From positions 682,001-746,000 of the forward strand of contig JAKNDB010000079.1 in assembly GCA_024305405.1 (NCBI GenBank): DNA of 64,000 nucleotides, in the 5' to 3' direction. Below the pieces are notes generated by a model. The model did no database searches. It was not told the origin of the DNA and saw only the letters and a program-made list of their open reading frames with translations. Positions within the stretch are counted from its first letter, which is position 1; each line of letters begins with the position of its first letter. Shown here piece after piece: positions 1 through 13,000 of this stretch. Origin of the DNA: Dirofilaria immitis. Taxonomy: Eukaryota > Nematoda > Chromadorea > Rhabditida > Onchocercidae. A program made the position numbers and the translations under genes.

Positions 1-3000
1 AGAGAAAGTGACAAAATTTGAATATAATTAAATTTATATATCAATTTTATCGATGCACTAAAAATTAAGCATTTCATCATTCATTGAATAAAATTATTGC
101 AATTGTCTAATTTTAGGATTATATTTACAACTTTTTCTAAGCTTTGTTCTAGATCATTTTATATTTGATAAGTTAATTGTAACAGATTATCCTACTATAT
201 TTAAGATATTTATTAAACAGTAATTAAAAATTTATAAAAAAATTCGAAAGAAACTTATTTAGAATTTAAATTCACCGATCATAAAAGGAATACTTTTCCT
301 TAGAAGTTGTGAATATTCTGAAAGATAGTGGAATGAACTATTAAAAAATTTAATAAATGAAAGAAACAGTAAATTGACAATATTTATAAAAATAAATAAT
401 TAATTAAAAATATGAGTACTAAGTTCCATTAAATAGAATTAACTTTTTTTTCACATTTATAATGATTTAAAAATTTTTCCTTTATTAAATTATTTTAGTT
501 TATGAAAGTTTATTCTAAAATTTCAATTAATTTAAGTTAATGTGTAATCTTTGAAACTTCAACTTTTTCATTGAAATATTAATTAAACTACGCCAATATC
601 ATATTTTTAAATTTCCAATTATTAAAGTCTCAGTTAATCTAAAATAAAACTATTATTTTTAACACTTAATTTTTAATTCATCTAAAGTCAACGTATTATT
701 TTTTAAAATATCAATAATTAATCTTTATTCTTTGCTTTGTTATTTTATTTTGAAGAGAAAATTGTATATCTTTTAGGTAAAATTTTTCATTTAATTTTAA
801 GATGTACTATAAGAATTTTTGAGAAACAAATTCATATACTTTTTATGAATTTTCTCACTTTTCAAAAGTAAAATTTAAATTTTCGAAGTTATACAAAAAG
901 AGAAAATGGAAAAATATTATCTATCGTTGTTGACATATGAATCAAATGAAAAATTTCATTTCAAACTTTACATATATATATATCTACTCTCGTTGAAATG
1001 AGTAAGCAGAGTTTGATAATCGACTGTGATTTACAAAAATATCCAACAAGTTATCTATTCAAATTGATCTATCCTTGTTTGCTTTCTCCATTATTTGTCA
1101 ATTTTTTCTGTTTGAAGAAGAAGATTAAAACAAAATTTTTGAGAAAAATGAAAAATCTTTCGTCTCTACTTTTTGATATTATAAGAATTTCTGAGAATAA
1201 ATTCAACATACTCATTTTACAATTTTCCAATTCTTTAATCAATAATATTTTAATCTGCCAACTTAAGATTAAAACAATCTGTCAACTTAAGATTAAAACA
1301 ATCTGTCAAGTTAAGATTAAAACAATCTGGAAATTTAAAATTAAAACAAGTGGTGAGTATCTTATCGAAGTAAATTATCTCAATTCCTATCACAAATAAA
1401 TTATATTCTGTTAAGAGAGATTTCCATTCTTGTTTGCTTTTTGAGATGCAAGATATTGGAGAAGTTAAAAAGTTGTTTAGTAACTTGGAACGAAAAGAAT
1501 TTTTAATTAACTAAATTTGTGCTAGATTGTAATTTCAACATTCCTAACATTATTTATTGTTTAGTTCAAATTTTATATGTTAATTTAAATATTTGAATAG
1601 AAATTTGTCCGGTATTTTGGAACTCAATATATATAATCCTTATTGTATTTGCAATAGATATAAATTAGTAATAAACTAAATTTGACTTTATTTTAATTTC
1701 ATTACAAATTATAGTTATCAAGAAACTTAGAAAAGGATATTCGTTGTATAATATCTCGGAATTAAAAAAAATTAATTAATATATAGTCTGTGTCGTACTT
1801 ATAAATAAAAATGAATTTGCAAATAATTAAAATTGAACTTAATTTCAATTCACATTTCTTTTTAATCAAAAATATACATAATTTAATATTTGAAAATTTG
1901 TATTTATAAAAAAGCAAAATATGAATGTTTACATATGATAACATGAGAGAGAATATTCCTTTGTGTTTTTGGACGGACTAAAAGAAAAGAATAATTTAAA
2001 ATCAAAAATTTATAATCAAATACTTTAAGTAAATATAACATTGAAGCATCATCATTAAAATATTCAAAAATAAATTCAATAAAAAATATTTAATTACAAA
2101 AATTTTCAACTTTAGCTAAAGCAGAAAAAAAGAAACGATAGTATGCAAATATATGATATTTAATGAAAATTCAAATGAAATGATAAATTTATCGTTAAGC
2201 AGAGATGTAAATTAATCAATGATCTTTATCAATGAAATAAAAAAATAAATGAACTTACGGAATACTATTTCAACATCACGTCCTTTATTGTTTTCATCGG
2301 TATTACACCAATGAATGAAAGTGAATACAATAACAGGTAAAATAACGCTGAGTAACATTGCAGTGTGTCATTTGATCCACTGCTACATTATTTTCTTTTT
2401 TTTTTTTCCCACTTAATTATTATAATTTTTCCGATATTTGCTATTCAATACATTTCTGAAATTATATAAGCGTATAAAAGATAACGTAAGAATAAGATAA
2501 ATATGGAAGATAGAAAATATGCGAAATATATATGAAATTAAAAACTTTATTTTAGTAAATCTTAAATTATTTAATCAAAAAAAAAACTACAATTTAACAT
2601 ACTTCAAGCAATTTTAAAAATATTATTAAATTCAAAGAACAATAATTATTTATTCAAAAAGAAAAAACCCATAAAATTTTTTACGGTCCAAATAATTGTT
2701 CATTAAAAATTTGCGTTTCATACTTCAGGTATTAAATAAAAGCCAAAAAAAGTTTTATGATAATTTATGCTAAAAAGATTTTAGAAAATACAAAAAGAAG
2801 ACTGAATTCATCTATTTGCCAATTTATTTATAAGAATGTCGAGAAAGATCGAATTACATGGGAAATAGAAATATGATTCGAGAAGGCTAAAAATTGCATG
2901 ATGCAAGAGTTGAGAAAATATAATAAGAAGCAAATAAACGGGACTTTTCTTCTACTGAGAAATTTTCTTTTTAAAAAGAAGTTATCAAAAATAGATAATA

Positions 3001-3430
3001 TATTTAATTTTTAAATCTTTGTATAAGGTTTTTCAATATTACTAAACGAAAATGTTTGATTAATAATTTCTTTTTGATAGCACAAAAAAATTAATGTGAA
3101 ATTATGTGCTACTGTATCATTTAAAGGTTTTTCTATGAAATGCAACTTATTTTAGGATAAAGTAAATCAAGCATTTTAAAAAAATTTAACGATATTATTA
3201 ATTGATCTAAACGAATGATTCATACAAATCAATATAGAATCTTATCAGTGTGCAACTGATAAGAAATTGCCGAATAACAGCAAACTATCAATGCCTATTA
3301 TTAGATTCTTTTTGCAGAGTTAAACAATTTTTTTAAAAAAAGCTAACTGAAAAGGTTTACATAAAATTTAGATAAAAATTTTCGATCAAAACTTTAAAAA
3401 TATTTTAAAGTGTAAACGAAAAGGAAAACA
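1..3430. other. AT-rich stretch without a supported gene
   Basis: I see no coding exon on either strand: no family motif, and open frames are short and made of Ile, Lys, Asn and Phe, as expected for A/T-rich noncoding DNA. The one distinct structure is a short 24-bp tandem array near 1,255. The open frame over 998-1,399 owes its length and its Lys-Ile-Lys-Thr repeats to that array. Confidence 0.6.
1255..1350. repeat. 24-bp tandem repeat, four copies
   Basis: Four consecutive 24-bp units (1,255; 1,279; 1,303; 1,327) built on a core that reads AAGATTAAAACAAT. Units 2 and 3 differ from unit 1 at one or two positions; unit 4 is more diverged. The unit is a multiple of three, so it keeps one frame open and creates a false repetitive ORF. 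Confidence 0.85.
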
Positions 3431-3494
3431 TATTAACAAACAAGAAAAGTAAATAAAATTTTTTTGATATTTAGATGTAGAGAAAGGGTGATAT

Positions 3495-3870
3495 TTGTAT
3501 CGTGATCATATAATATAATGATAATGAATGAAACAGTGCAACTGAGAATGTTATAATAATAATGAATGAATAGTATCGATGATAATGAAATGATAATAAA
3601 ACTGAGAAGATTAAAATGGTAATGAATAATGTTGATAATAATAGTAATAATGATGCAAGGAAAGAATATAACAGTAATGAATGAATAATATCGATGATAA
3701 AATGACGATAACAATAATAATAATAATAATAATGCAGCTGGGAAGAAATAATAGGATAAATGAAATGAATGAATCATAGTGATGATGATCAAATGGTAAT
3801 AACAATAATGATAATGATAATAACAATAATGCAACTGAGAAGGATATAATGGAAGAAAATGTTGAAGGGA
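3495..3870. repeat. Degenerate GATAAT/AATAAT-rich repeat tract
   Basis: Purine-rich on the plus strand, built from AATAATGAATGAA and GATGATAATAA-like words. A longer unit of roughly 110 bp seems superimposed: the phrase 'gcaactgagaa' or a variant recurs near 3,537, 3,601, 3,735 and 3,830. It produces two overlapping minus-strand open frames rich in Tyr, His, Ser and Ile that I treat as artefacts. Similar words occur in the transporter intron near 21,390 and 21,560. Confidence 0.7.
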
Positions 3871-3899
3871 ACAGCCGTTGTGTTTGCTACAAACCATTA

Positions 3900-5900
3900 T
3901 ATCACCTCACATCTCCGATCGCCTGGCTAGGGATGGAAGATAAATGAGTTTTAAGCAAAGAGGAAGAGATCTGATTTATCATCAAATATCTCTCGCCTAT
4001 TCTATTCGGTGAATTTTGTGATCGTCTTCAATCATTGATAAAAGTTTTTAACAATTTTTAACCTCAAGTTTTCATAACTTTCTCATTTTCCAATCGTTAA
4101 AACATCATTTATTATCAATGAATACAGAGGATAGAGAGGTACTGGAAGAAAAAATTTCAAACTTGAAATTTATGCATCGAAAAAAACATCAGAAATGATT
4201 GGAGCGAATAATAATAATTCAAAAGAAAAAATTAAGTTTTATGATTTAAAATTTATTTCATTTTTCATTTCTTATTTTTCGAATTATTTTAATTTCTACC
4301 AAGAGAAATTTCGATATATGAAACTGAACGAATAATAATCGATTCGTAACTTCTAAAATTGGCTTACTATCGTTTGCATAAATTGAAAATTTTGGAAAAA
4401 TATCAAAAGGATTTATTTTATTCTCCTACTATCCTAAGTTCATTGTCACAGACTCTCTTAGCAATTCAATTCTAGTTGATTGAAATAATGAGAGCTTTTG
4501 ACTTAAAATTTGGTCAACCGAATTTTCAAAAATTTGTATAAATGATTATATCAAAATGAAATAGGTAAAAATTGCCAATAAAAATATAAAAACAATTACA
4601 TAAAAATTATATATAAATCTTAATTACTCAAATTATCTAAGCGCATTTAATTTCGATAATTATTTTGAAAAATTTTCTTTCAAGTACTTAAAAATTTATC
4701 AATTTCTTTAAAAGATTCAGCTTCAAAAAAAAAAGAAATATTTAAATTTTAGAAAGAAAAAAATAGTTTATTCTAATTTATCAAAAATAATAAATATTCA
4801 TACGTAAGGATTATTTTAGTATCATTATTTCTATATTAATCATTCATCTATAATATATGTTAATATACAACTGCGCTATAAAATTAGAAATTTGACGACA
4901 AATTTTCTATAAAATTTGAAATTTTATATAAATTTCTTACATATTTACATTTCTGAAATAAGGAAAATTAAATTTCATCCTTTGCAATGAATTTTGGAAA
5001 ATAGAATAATTTGAGTGAATTTAAATTAGACGAAAGACGAAAAAATTTCAATTATTGCTTTCTTGTTCAAGTGATATTTCATTTAAAGTTTATTTCGTCT
5101 ATTGTTAAATTAGATAAAGTGATTTTCGATGTAAAGGAAATAACAAATATTACGGATAAAATAAATAAAAATTAAGCAAATATTTGTGTCAAATTTTTGC
5201 ATTTTTGAAATTAAATGCTATATTTAACATAAAAATTTATTAATAATTAACTAAGAATATGCTGTAATCTGCAAGAAATCGAATGATATACAATTAGAAG
5301 ATGATAAGCAACAATGTCAGGAAAGATCATTGATATCGTAACCGTCTTAAATATATAAAATAAATTCAAATTTAATTTAATTCCTCAATTCAAGAATAGC
5401 GCAACAATACGATGAGATAATCAAATCATAAATTTTTTCATTAGAAATCATTTTTTTGCAAAGTTTACAATTAGTTTATTTTAAATTATATTTAAAAATA
5501 TTAATAAATATTGATTATTAAAAAAGTGAAAATATAATTTGATTTTAGCAAAAGTAAAATCACCTTTGACGATGGTGGTATACTGTAAAAACGAAGTGGT
5601 ATACTGTAAAATCAAGAAAAGCAACAAGAAAGAAAAAAAATTTATAGAAAAAGTTTGATCAATATTGCTGATGGCAACGATTCAAAAAAATAGTTCTGAA
5701 ACGAATAATTGAGTGACAATTTGTATCAGGCGGTGTTAGTCGAGAGCACGAAAATTGCCCTCCTCCTTTATTTAATGCAATATTGAATTTCCCAAGTAGA
5801 CAGCTTGTCAAATAAGTAATGTTAATCAACCGGATAAAAAATTTTCAAAAAGTTCAAAATTTCCGAACTTCAACTTGACTCAACATCAACGAAATTGCAT
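3900..5900. other. AT-rich stretch without a supported gene
   Basis: No exon, RNA gene or mobile element recognised. A small duplicated phrase, 'gtggtatactgtaaaa', occurs twice in direct orientation near 5,575-5,612. Confidence 0.5.
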
Positions 5901-5929
5901 ATGGAATTACAATATAGGATTGATAACTT

Positions 5930-6420
5930 GTAAGTTAAGTAGAATGAAAAGATTAATTGGGAAGAAAAAGAAAGTAAATCGCGAATTGAAACATCATAAT
6001 AAATCGATATATTCAAATAATACTGTGGTGGATAAAACGAATTCAAAAATTTACCACTTTTTAATTTCCAATTTCATTCTATAACTTTTCGGTAATTACA
6101 ACAATTAATTTTCTATCGTATCGTAATTAATTTGGATAGAATAAAATAGCAAACAAGTAAACAACGAATTGAAACATTACAAATGAATCAATACACTAAA
6201 AAGATATAACGTATTTTAAAAATCCACAAGTTTGCAATTCTCAATTTTTAGTTTAACTGTACATCATTTTGAGAATCAGGTGATTGTAATTACATCTTAG
6301 CATAATTAATAGAATACTAATTAATTTTTCGATATATCATGATTAATTAGAAAGGGACGAAAAAGTAAACAACGAAAATGAAGTAATACAATTAAATCGA
6401 TATATTAAAAAAGGGAATGA
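5930..6420. repeat. Diverged tandem repeat of about 210 bp, roughly 2.5 copies
   Basis: Three landmarks recur in order: 'aaagtaaatcgcgaattgaaacat' type sequence near 5,970, its counterpart near 6,155 and another near 6,368, each followed by an 'aaatcgatatatt'-like phrase. Copies differ by substitutions and small indels, so this is an old array. Confidence 0.55.
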
Positions 6421-6432
6421 AAACGCAATAAT

Positions 6433-6460
6433 TTTTTCATCCATTTAAATGGATGAAAAA
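6433..6460. repeat. Perfect 28-bp palindrome
   Basis: The left half TTTTTCATCCATTT is followed directly by its exact reverse complement, with no spacer. A second, shorter palindrome (TTTTAAGATCTTAAAA) lies about 50 bp downstream. It could form a cruciform or hairpin; no transcript is implied. Confidence 0.9.
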
Positions 6461-6760
6461 GAAATTTAAATGAAATATCGTCGTTGTAAATATATGGAAT
6501 TGTAAGATTTTAAGATCTTAAAAGCCCTAAAATCTTCCCTTTCGATTATAGGACCAATTCATTCCAAATCTTTCCCATCTCTATTTCGCTTAAGCATTTT
6601 ATACGGACGGATGACGTTTCATTCGAAGAAGCATTCTTCCATAGTCAAGAGGGCATTTTTACAAATTGAGTTATTCCGACAGAGATAAGTATATATTTTG
6701 CAAAAATGGGCCGCATTCTTTTTCCTGGCACTTCTTTGATTGGGAAAAATATCCTTCTTT

Positions 6761-6818
6761 AATCTCTTTCTCTCTCTTTCCTTTCTTTCTCTTTCCTCTC
6801 TCTCTCTCTCTCTCTCTT
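6761..6818. repeat. CT-rich microsatellite
   Basis: A pyrimidine tract dominated by CT dinucleotides with TTTC interruptions, ending in about twelve uninterrupted CT units. Open frames on both strands across it (Ser-Leu or Arg-Glu repeats) are artefacts. Confidence 0.9.
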
Positions 6819-6884
6819 AAAAATGGATGGCTTATTTTTTTAGAGAATAAGATTTGAAGAAGAAGCAAAATATTATAAATTAGG

Positions 6885-7330
6885 CTTGAAAATGTATAAA
6901 AATTTGTTTGGTACGAAAAAACTTGAATCAAATGAAATCGATAAAAAGTGATTGGAATTTTTCTTTCAATCATTCGATGACTTTTCGTGAAGACAAGAAA
7001 ATTTTTTTTTCAAATTTCAACTTTTTCATTCTCCTCAATTACTACATAATGATGAATCATTCTTAAATTTGTAACTGATTCTGAGGTTCCTAAAGATTTG
7101 CTAGAAAGTTTCGGGAAAATGAAAATTATGTATGAAAATTTATTTGGCATAAAAAATAGAGAGGTCACTATCATTGTTAAATACTAATGAATCATTCCCA
7201 AATTTTTAATCGATTCTCGGTTTCATAAAAATTTGGAAGAAAGTTTCGAGAAATGGAAATTATGTATGAAATTTTATTTAGCATAAAAAAATTAAAATCA
7301 ATGAAATAGATGAAAAGAAGGTCGAAAATT
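6885..7330. repeat. Diverged tandem repeat of about 136 bp
   Basis: The segment at about 7,053-7,156 is repeated at about 7,189-7,288: both run from 'gaatcattc' through 'gaaagtttcg' and 'aattatgtatgaaa' to 'gcataaaaaa'. A further partial copy of the end of the unit lies near 6,890-6,955. Confidence 0.7.
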
Positions 7331-9600
7331 GTCATTTTTCCAACTATTTTGATGATTTTATTGACAAAAAAAATAAATTTCAATTTTCTTAAAAAAATGA
7401 AATTTATTCTTTTGTTAAGAATTCTCTTAAATTTCCTAAATTTTCCTAACATAAATTCCTAACATATTTTTAGCTAATTCTAAGAAAAATTTTCATTTTT
7501 CATGACGATTCATTCAGAATTTTAAGGAAAGCTTACGAAAATGGAAAATTTTCAAAATGTTAACCCTATCTATCATTATTTGTTATTATTATTTTAAAAG
7601 CTATCATAATCATTATTTCTTTTGCCCTTATTTTTCGGAATTTAAATTAGTCAAACTTAATCCTTTCTTTAATGGAATAGAAAAAGAATGTATAAAATTT
7701 CTATATTCAAGCTTGTAAAATTATTACTCTTTTAGCAACTTTCATATCCTTCTGAATAAAAAATATTTCATAGATTGAAATATTTTCTACTGAATAGTAG
7801 GCTTTATGTGTAAAAAATAAGTTTTACATTTCATTAACAATAGATTCAATCATAGTAATACGTGGAACTTGTCGCGTCCACGTGAAATTTATGCAGTCAT
7901 ACGTGAAAAATACTTCTACTTTATTGGTTATCTCGTGTGTTTACCTTTTACATTTAACTTTTGCAACAAGATACGTGCATCTTTGATATCTGACTCTTGA
8001 ACAAATGTTGTAGACATCTAATTTTGCAACAAAATGCATTCATCATTGATATCCAACCAACTTTTGCAATAAGGAAGATGTATCAAACTCTATTATCTGA
8101 TCCTGTAACACAAAAATGCCTTTATCTTATTATCAATTGATCCCTTCAATAAGTGAAAGCAAATATAAAAGATAAAATTAATTGAATATTATAACTTTTC
8201 GGATATGTCAAAATTTTTTCTTTTTTACATTTTCATTTTCCAATTATTCAATATATTATTCATTTGATTTATGAGAAATAAAAAATCAATATGTATCTTT
8301 AATGTTTCTTTAAAAATTTATGCCTCATATTATTATTTTATTCATTAGAATAAAGATTATAATGCACGGTATATATAGACTTAGTTATATATATTCTCAA
8401 ATGACAAATATTAATTTGCAGTTAACTAATAATTAGCAAATCAAAATTTTTGAAACAGTAAATTTTCAAAATTTTGAATTTTTTATTTTGCTATTTTCTA
8501 AGATAAATTTATGTTGAAGGAATTTATTTAAAAGGAAATATTGAAATAACCAAATATTCCATGTTTGCATAACTTATTATCTAATACAAACAAATATTAT
8601 GATAATTAATATAAATGAAACATTCATCTAATTATCATCTTTATTTATTATCAAGTTTATCATAAATAATAATATACCATAAAAATTTACATTTCAATAT
8701 TGCCATTATGATAATAAAGCTTACATAGTAGCAATATTTAAAATATTTTCGTATCAGATAACCATGCTTATACAACGGCAGGAATGTTTTTCTCTTTTAA
8801 CACTCCTACGATGGAAATTTTCGTCCTTATCATTTTCCGCTACCTTAGATATTCGTGAGCAGTTCATCCAATGATAATTTTTTGATTTTGATTCAATTAT
8901 ATTGGCAATGTATTTTTATTGTATTACATGATAATATAGCCAATTAAGATTATGTTGATACGTTTCATTTGGGATATTCTATTCCATCCTTTTTACTCGC
9001 TCATAAGAAAAGAGAAAACTTTTACGATGCATAAATAATACTTACTAATTAAAAATAATTTTAAAATTAAACTTTCATAATTTTAATTAATTTTTACTTC
9101 TCTTCTCTTACTAATATCCTATTATTGATTTTTTTTTATGAATAAAACTAAAAACAAAAATAGAAAAGCAAAGAAAATGACAAAAAAGATGGATTTGAGA
9201 TGGAATAAAGAAAGAAATTTATATATTAATGAAATATGGAATGATTTGTTTAAATTCGAATATTTTATTTTTTTTTTCATTTTTCTTATTTCAATGAAAT
9301 GATTCTTATTAACGAAAAGTTTTCATAACTGTTTTAATCAGACCTTTTAGCAGCTTGTTTATATTTATAAAATTCATTAAAACAATTGTCAACCTTAGAT
9401 TTATCACTTGCAACAAGAAGAAATGATTTTCGAAAGTTGAAATCAAATTACGAGGAATTTTCAAGAGTCAGCATCGAATGCAAAGTATAATTCGAAGTAT
9501 AATGTAAATTCAAAATCATTGATCTCTCCAGAATAAGTCGCAGAATATCGCTCATTACCCATTTTGATACAAAAGATTATGAGCATATGATACATCTAAA
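7331..9600. other. AT-rich stretch without a supported gene
   Basis: Nothing I can name. The part from 7,860 to 8,130 is slightly less AT-rich and contains diverged repeats of 'tttgcaacaa..atgc..ttatc..tgatatc' phrases, but no frame stays open through it. Confidence 0.5.
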
Positions 9601-9619
9601 ATATAAATGCTCACTTATC

Positions 9620-10015
9620 TTATCATTTCACTGATATTTGTAATAGCTGTAATATTTATGATGCTTGCGATCACATGATAATTCGCATTTACGATGACAA
9701 TAATATTGCAATATTTTGTAACAGGATCTTTGTGTTATTTCATATACTTACGTATAGGAATGCGATATTTGTGATTCTTATAGTAATGTGATACTTGCAA
9801 TATCTCTTATATTTACGTTACCTATGATAATGTGATAATTTCGGCATTTAATATACATCGATTTTATAATGTAATATTATATCACTTTTCAGGAATTTGT
9901 AGTACTTTTAATAATTGCTATTTTACGATACTCCAAGCATTTGTAGCAATTCTGGTATACTTTGTAATTCTTTTGATAGTGTGATATTTATATCACTTAT
10001 CACTTGTTATTTTCT
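9620..10015. repeat. Degenerate short-period repeat ('tgatatttgt..' words)
   Basis: Words such as 'gtgatatttgtgat', 'gtgatacttgcaatat' and 'gtgatatttatatcac' recur about every 40-60 bp with heavy divergence. It reads as an old minisatellite. Confidence 0.5.
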
Positions 10016-10019
10016 ATGA

Positions 10020-13000
10020 CTTAATTTGTATCAGAAAAAAGAAATTATAGTTCAGTTTGATTTATCAATTATGACAATGCAAATACGTCATGTATGCAAG
10101 CATCGTAAATATCAAAAATTATCGCAAATTATCAAAAAAAATTACTCAAATGCTACAGATATCACATTATCAAAAATATCCAAACATAATGAGATGATAA
10201 ATGATCTGGAATGATTGATGCGATTAGCGTGTAAACTACTGATTTCATTCAAATAACAGATACTATTCTGTCTGTATAAGTTACAGAAAAAGATAACATT
10301 TCCGTTGTCACTAATAATGATAAAATTTTGTTACCGCGATTATATTAATAAAATGTTTTTTCTTGAAAAACAAAGTACAAGAGAAATACATTTGTTGATA
10401 TCAGCAAACCATTTTGCTGATAAAAACAGTCAAAATTTTTTGATAATTTACACATTTTATTGGCTCCTTTCTTTTATCAATGTTGGCAATAAATCATTTC
10501 GAATTTAATCGGTCAATGTGTAATAATTTGGAACAAGTTATTAATATTACAGTGTCGCCAATGCATACTATCTTATAAAGTATCAGATTTATTATTTTAT
10601 CAGAGACATAAAAACTAAAAAACACAAGGAAAAAATAAAGAAAATTCAGCACAAATAATTAGAACTAGCAGACTCTTAAGCAATAATCTTTTAATCATTA
10701 CTACCACTATTCTTATTATTTGTTTTTTTATCAATGCAATACATTTTTGCTATTATTATTGGTAATAGTTCTTACCAATAATTAGATCAATCAGTTCTTA
10801 CCAATAATTAGATCAATCAATTAATTGCTCAACAATAATCCAAATAACTGATTCAAGAAAATTACATACAAAATATGTCTGACGTCTTTAAATCATTATC
10901 TCTTCAGTTTTTATAAAGTTTGATAAAAATTTCAAACTTAATTGCAACTTTTCACACATATAAATGTTCGAGATGACTTGAAAAATTACTATATTTCGAT
11001 TTATTTTGTTTACCAGGCATTAAATTCCAATTATTTTCATGTTAAAGAATAAAATTTCAAATTTCAAACAATACATCTGCTATGGTAAAAATGTATTACG
11101 ATAACAATACGTTTTTACTGTAGCGATGCACCCATTACAGTACACATTTTTTTCTACAAATGGTTTTCATTATATTAAACGAAAAATAATTTTTACTTCT
11201 TCACTTATATTTCTTGTCTTTTGTTTTTTTTGAAAAATAAGATTTTAGAAGAAAATTTGATATAAAATTGGAAAAATTTTATCATTTATAAAGAAATTTA
11301 AGTTTTTTTGTAGCAAAGTCTTTTAAAACAACAAACTACGAGAAATATATGAACCAGTTTTGTATGCCTTTCAATTTGATGTAGTCATTAATATAATATG
11401 ATTTTTCAAGCAGTAATCTTTATTCTCGCCTTTAAGTTATTTATACTTTTATTAATCTATGTTTTGTCACCAAAAACAAAGATTTGACAATAATTATTTG
11501 AAATTTACAACTGTCAATAAAGTTGAAATATTGTTTAAGAAACATGAAATTATGTTTTATAGAATTTATTTTTGTAAGAATAATATCAATTGATTAATTT
11601 TGCTTGAATGCTTGAGGGAATAAAATTTTTAAAATTTCTGAACTTATATGTAATTATTTCTTCATGAATATTTTAATAAATTTTTGACAATTTTAGGTAT
11701 ATCTTTAAGGGCCCTAATGAAATTGATAATTTAATTTAAAGTTTTAGAATAAATTCGAAGAATATAATCACGAAAGATAATACATCCCCAGCTTCTATGT
11801 ATCCATTAAAATAAGAGCTATTTGTCACTGCTTGTTACATCAATTTAAAATCAGGCCGAAGCTTATCAAAAACAATCGATATGTAACTTATCAATGCTTT
11901 AGTTTTCTTTATCACCAATTCTCGTTAACTGCTATATTGTTTTTATTTTCTTAGTGTTCAATAAAATCTTGCTTGTTAGTGTTAAATAAAATTGATATAT
12001 TATTATTTATAATCATATTAATCTTATCATCAATTATTACAATAGTGAAAAATTTGATGAGAAAATCAAAGTAAAATGTTGCAGCTTTTCGATTTGTTTA
12101 ATTGCACAAACTTAAAATATGTAAACTGAAAATAGAAATCACATGTCTAATGTTATTGTAGAAATTATATTTACTGCAATATAGTAATTGTATTAGCAAT
12201 AAGTTTCTAAAACTTAAAATTGCTTTTTGGAATTAAATTTTTTTTTGGGATTCTTATTTCTTTATTTAATGGAAATTGACACCAATTTTTTTAGTTTTAT
12301 ATTGGCAAATATCGAAGTTTTATATTCTCGTATCATACTTTTTATCATATAGTATGATTACCAAATCATGTCAAGCATACAGATAATAGGAATTGAAAGA
12401 ATTCCTGTCATAGTTCTCATCATATTATATGATTATCAAGTCATATAATGCATATTAAATAATTCGAAATCAAAAAAATTAATATGAACCGTATTATTTC
12501 ACAACGAATATATTATTAATAAAAAGTAAGCCATATTTATCGATTTTTTCATTTTTAATTTCATGTTAAAATAATAACAAATCAAACAAACTATTCTGTC
12601 AAACGAAGAAGATAAAAAAAATACGAAAAAAATTGCACTTCGTTAACTTTGTCATTTTGAATTTCTTTAATGTTGTTCATGAAGTTGTTATATACAAAAA
12701 TTTAAATGTTATATTCACTAAATTTTGGTGATGAAAGCTTTTCGTAGTCTTCTTCTTCATCTTCTTTAGATTAACTATTTTACCGCCTCATTTTACCTTT
12801 TCATTTTTGCAAATTTTCAAATTACATAATTCTCTAATCTGGATACATCATAAAAATTTTTAGGACTGGAATAACTAAAAATTTGGAATCAATAATTTCA
12901 AGAATTTTACAGAAATAATTCTTTTAAAATTTCTTTAAATTTTTTTGAAAGATAAATTCATAATTTTGATTAAATTATAATAAGCTAAATATCTTATGGT

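Noticed and set aside
998..1399. Open frame of 133 residues with Lys-Ile-Lys-Thr repeats, plus strand
   Set aside because: Its length comes from a 24-bp tandem array and A/T-rich flanks; no family motif and no splice context.
3433..3897. Long Tyr/His/Ile/Leu-rich open frames, minus strand
   Set aside because: They are the reverse strand of a degenerate GATAAT repeat tract.
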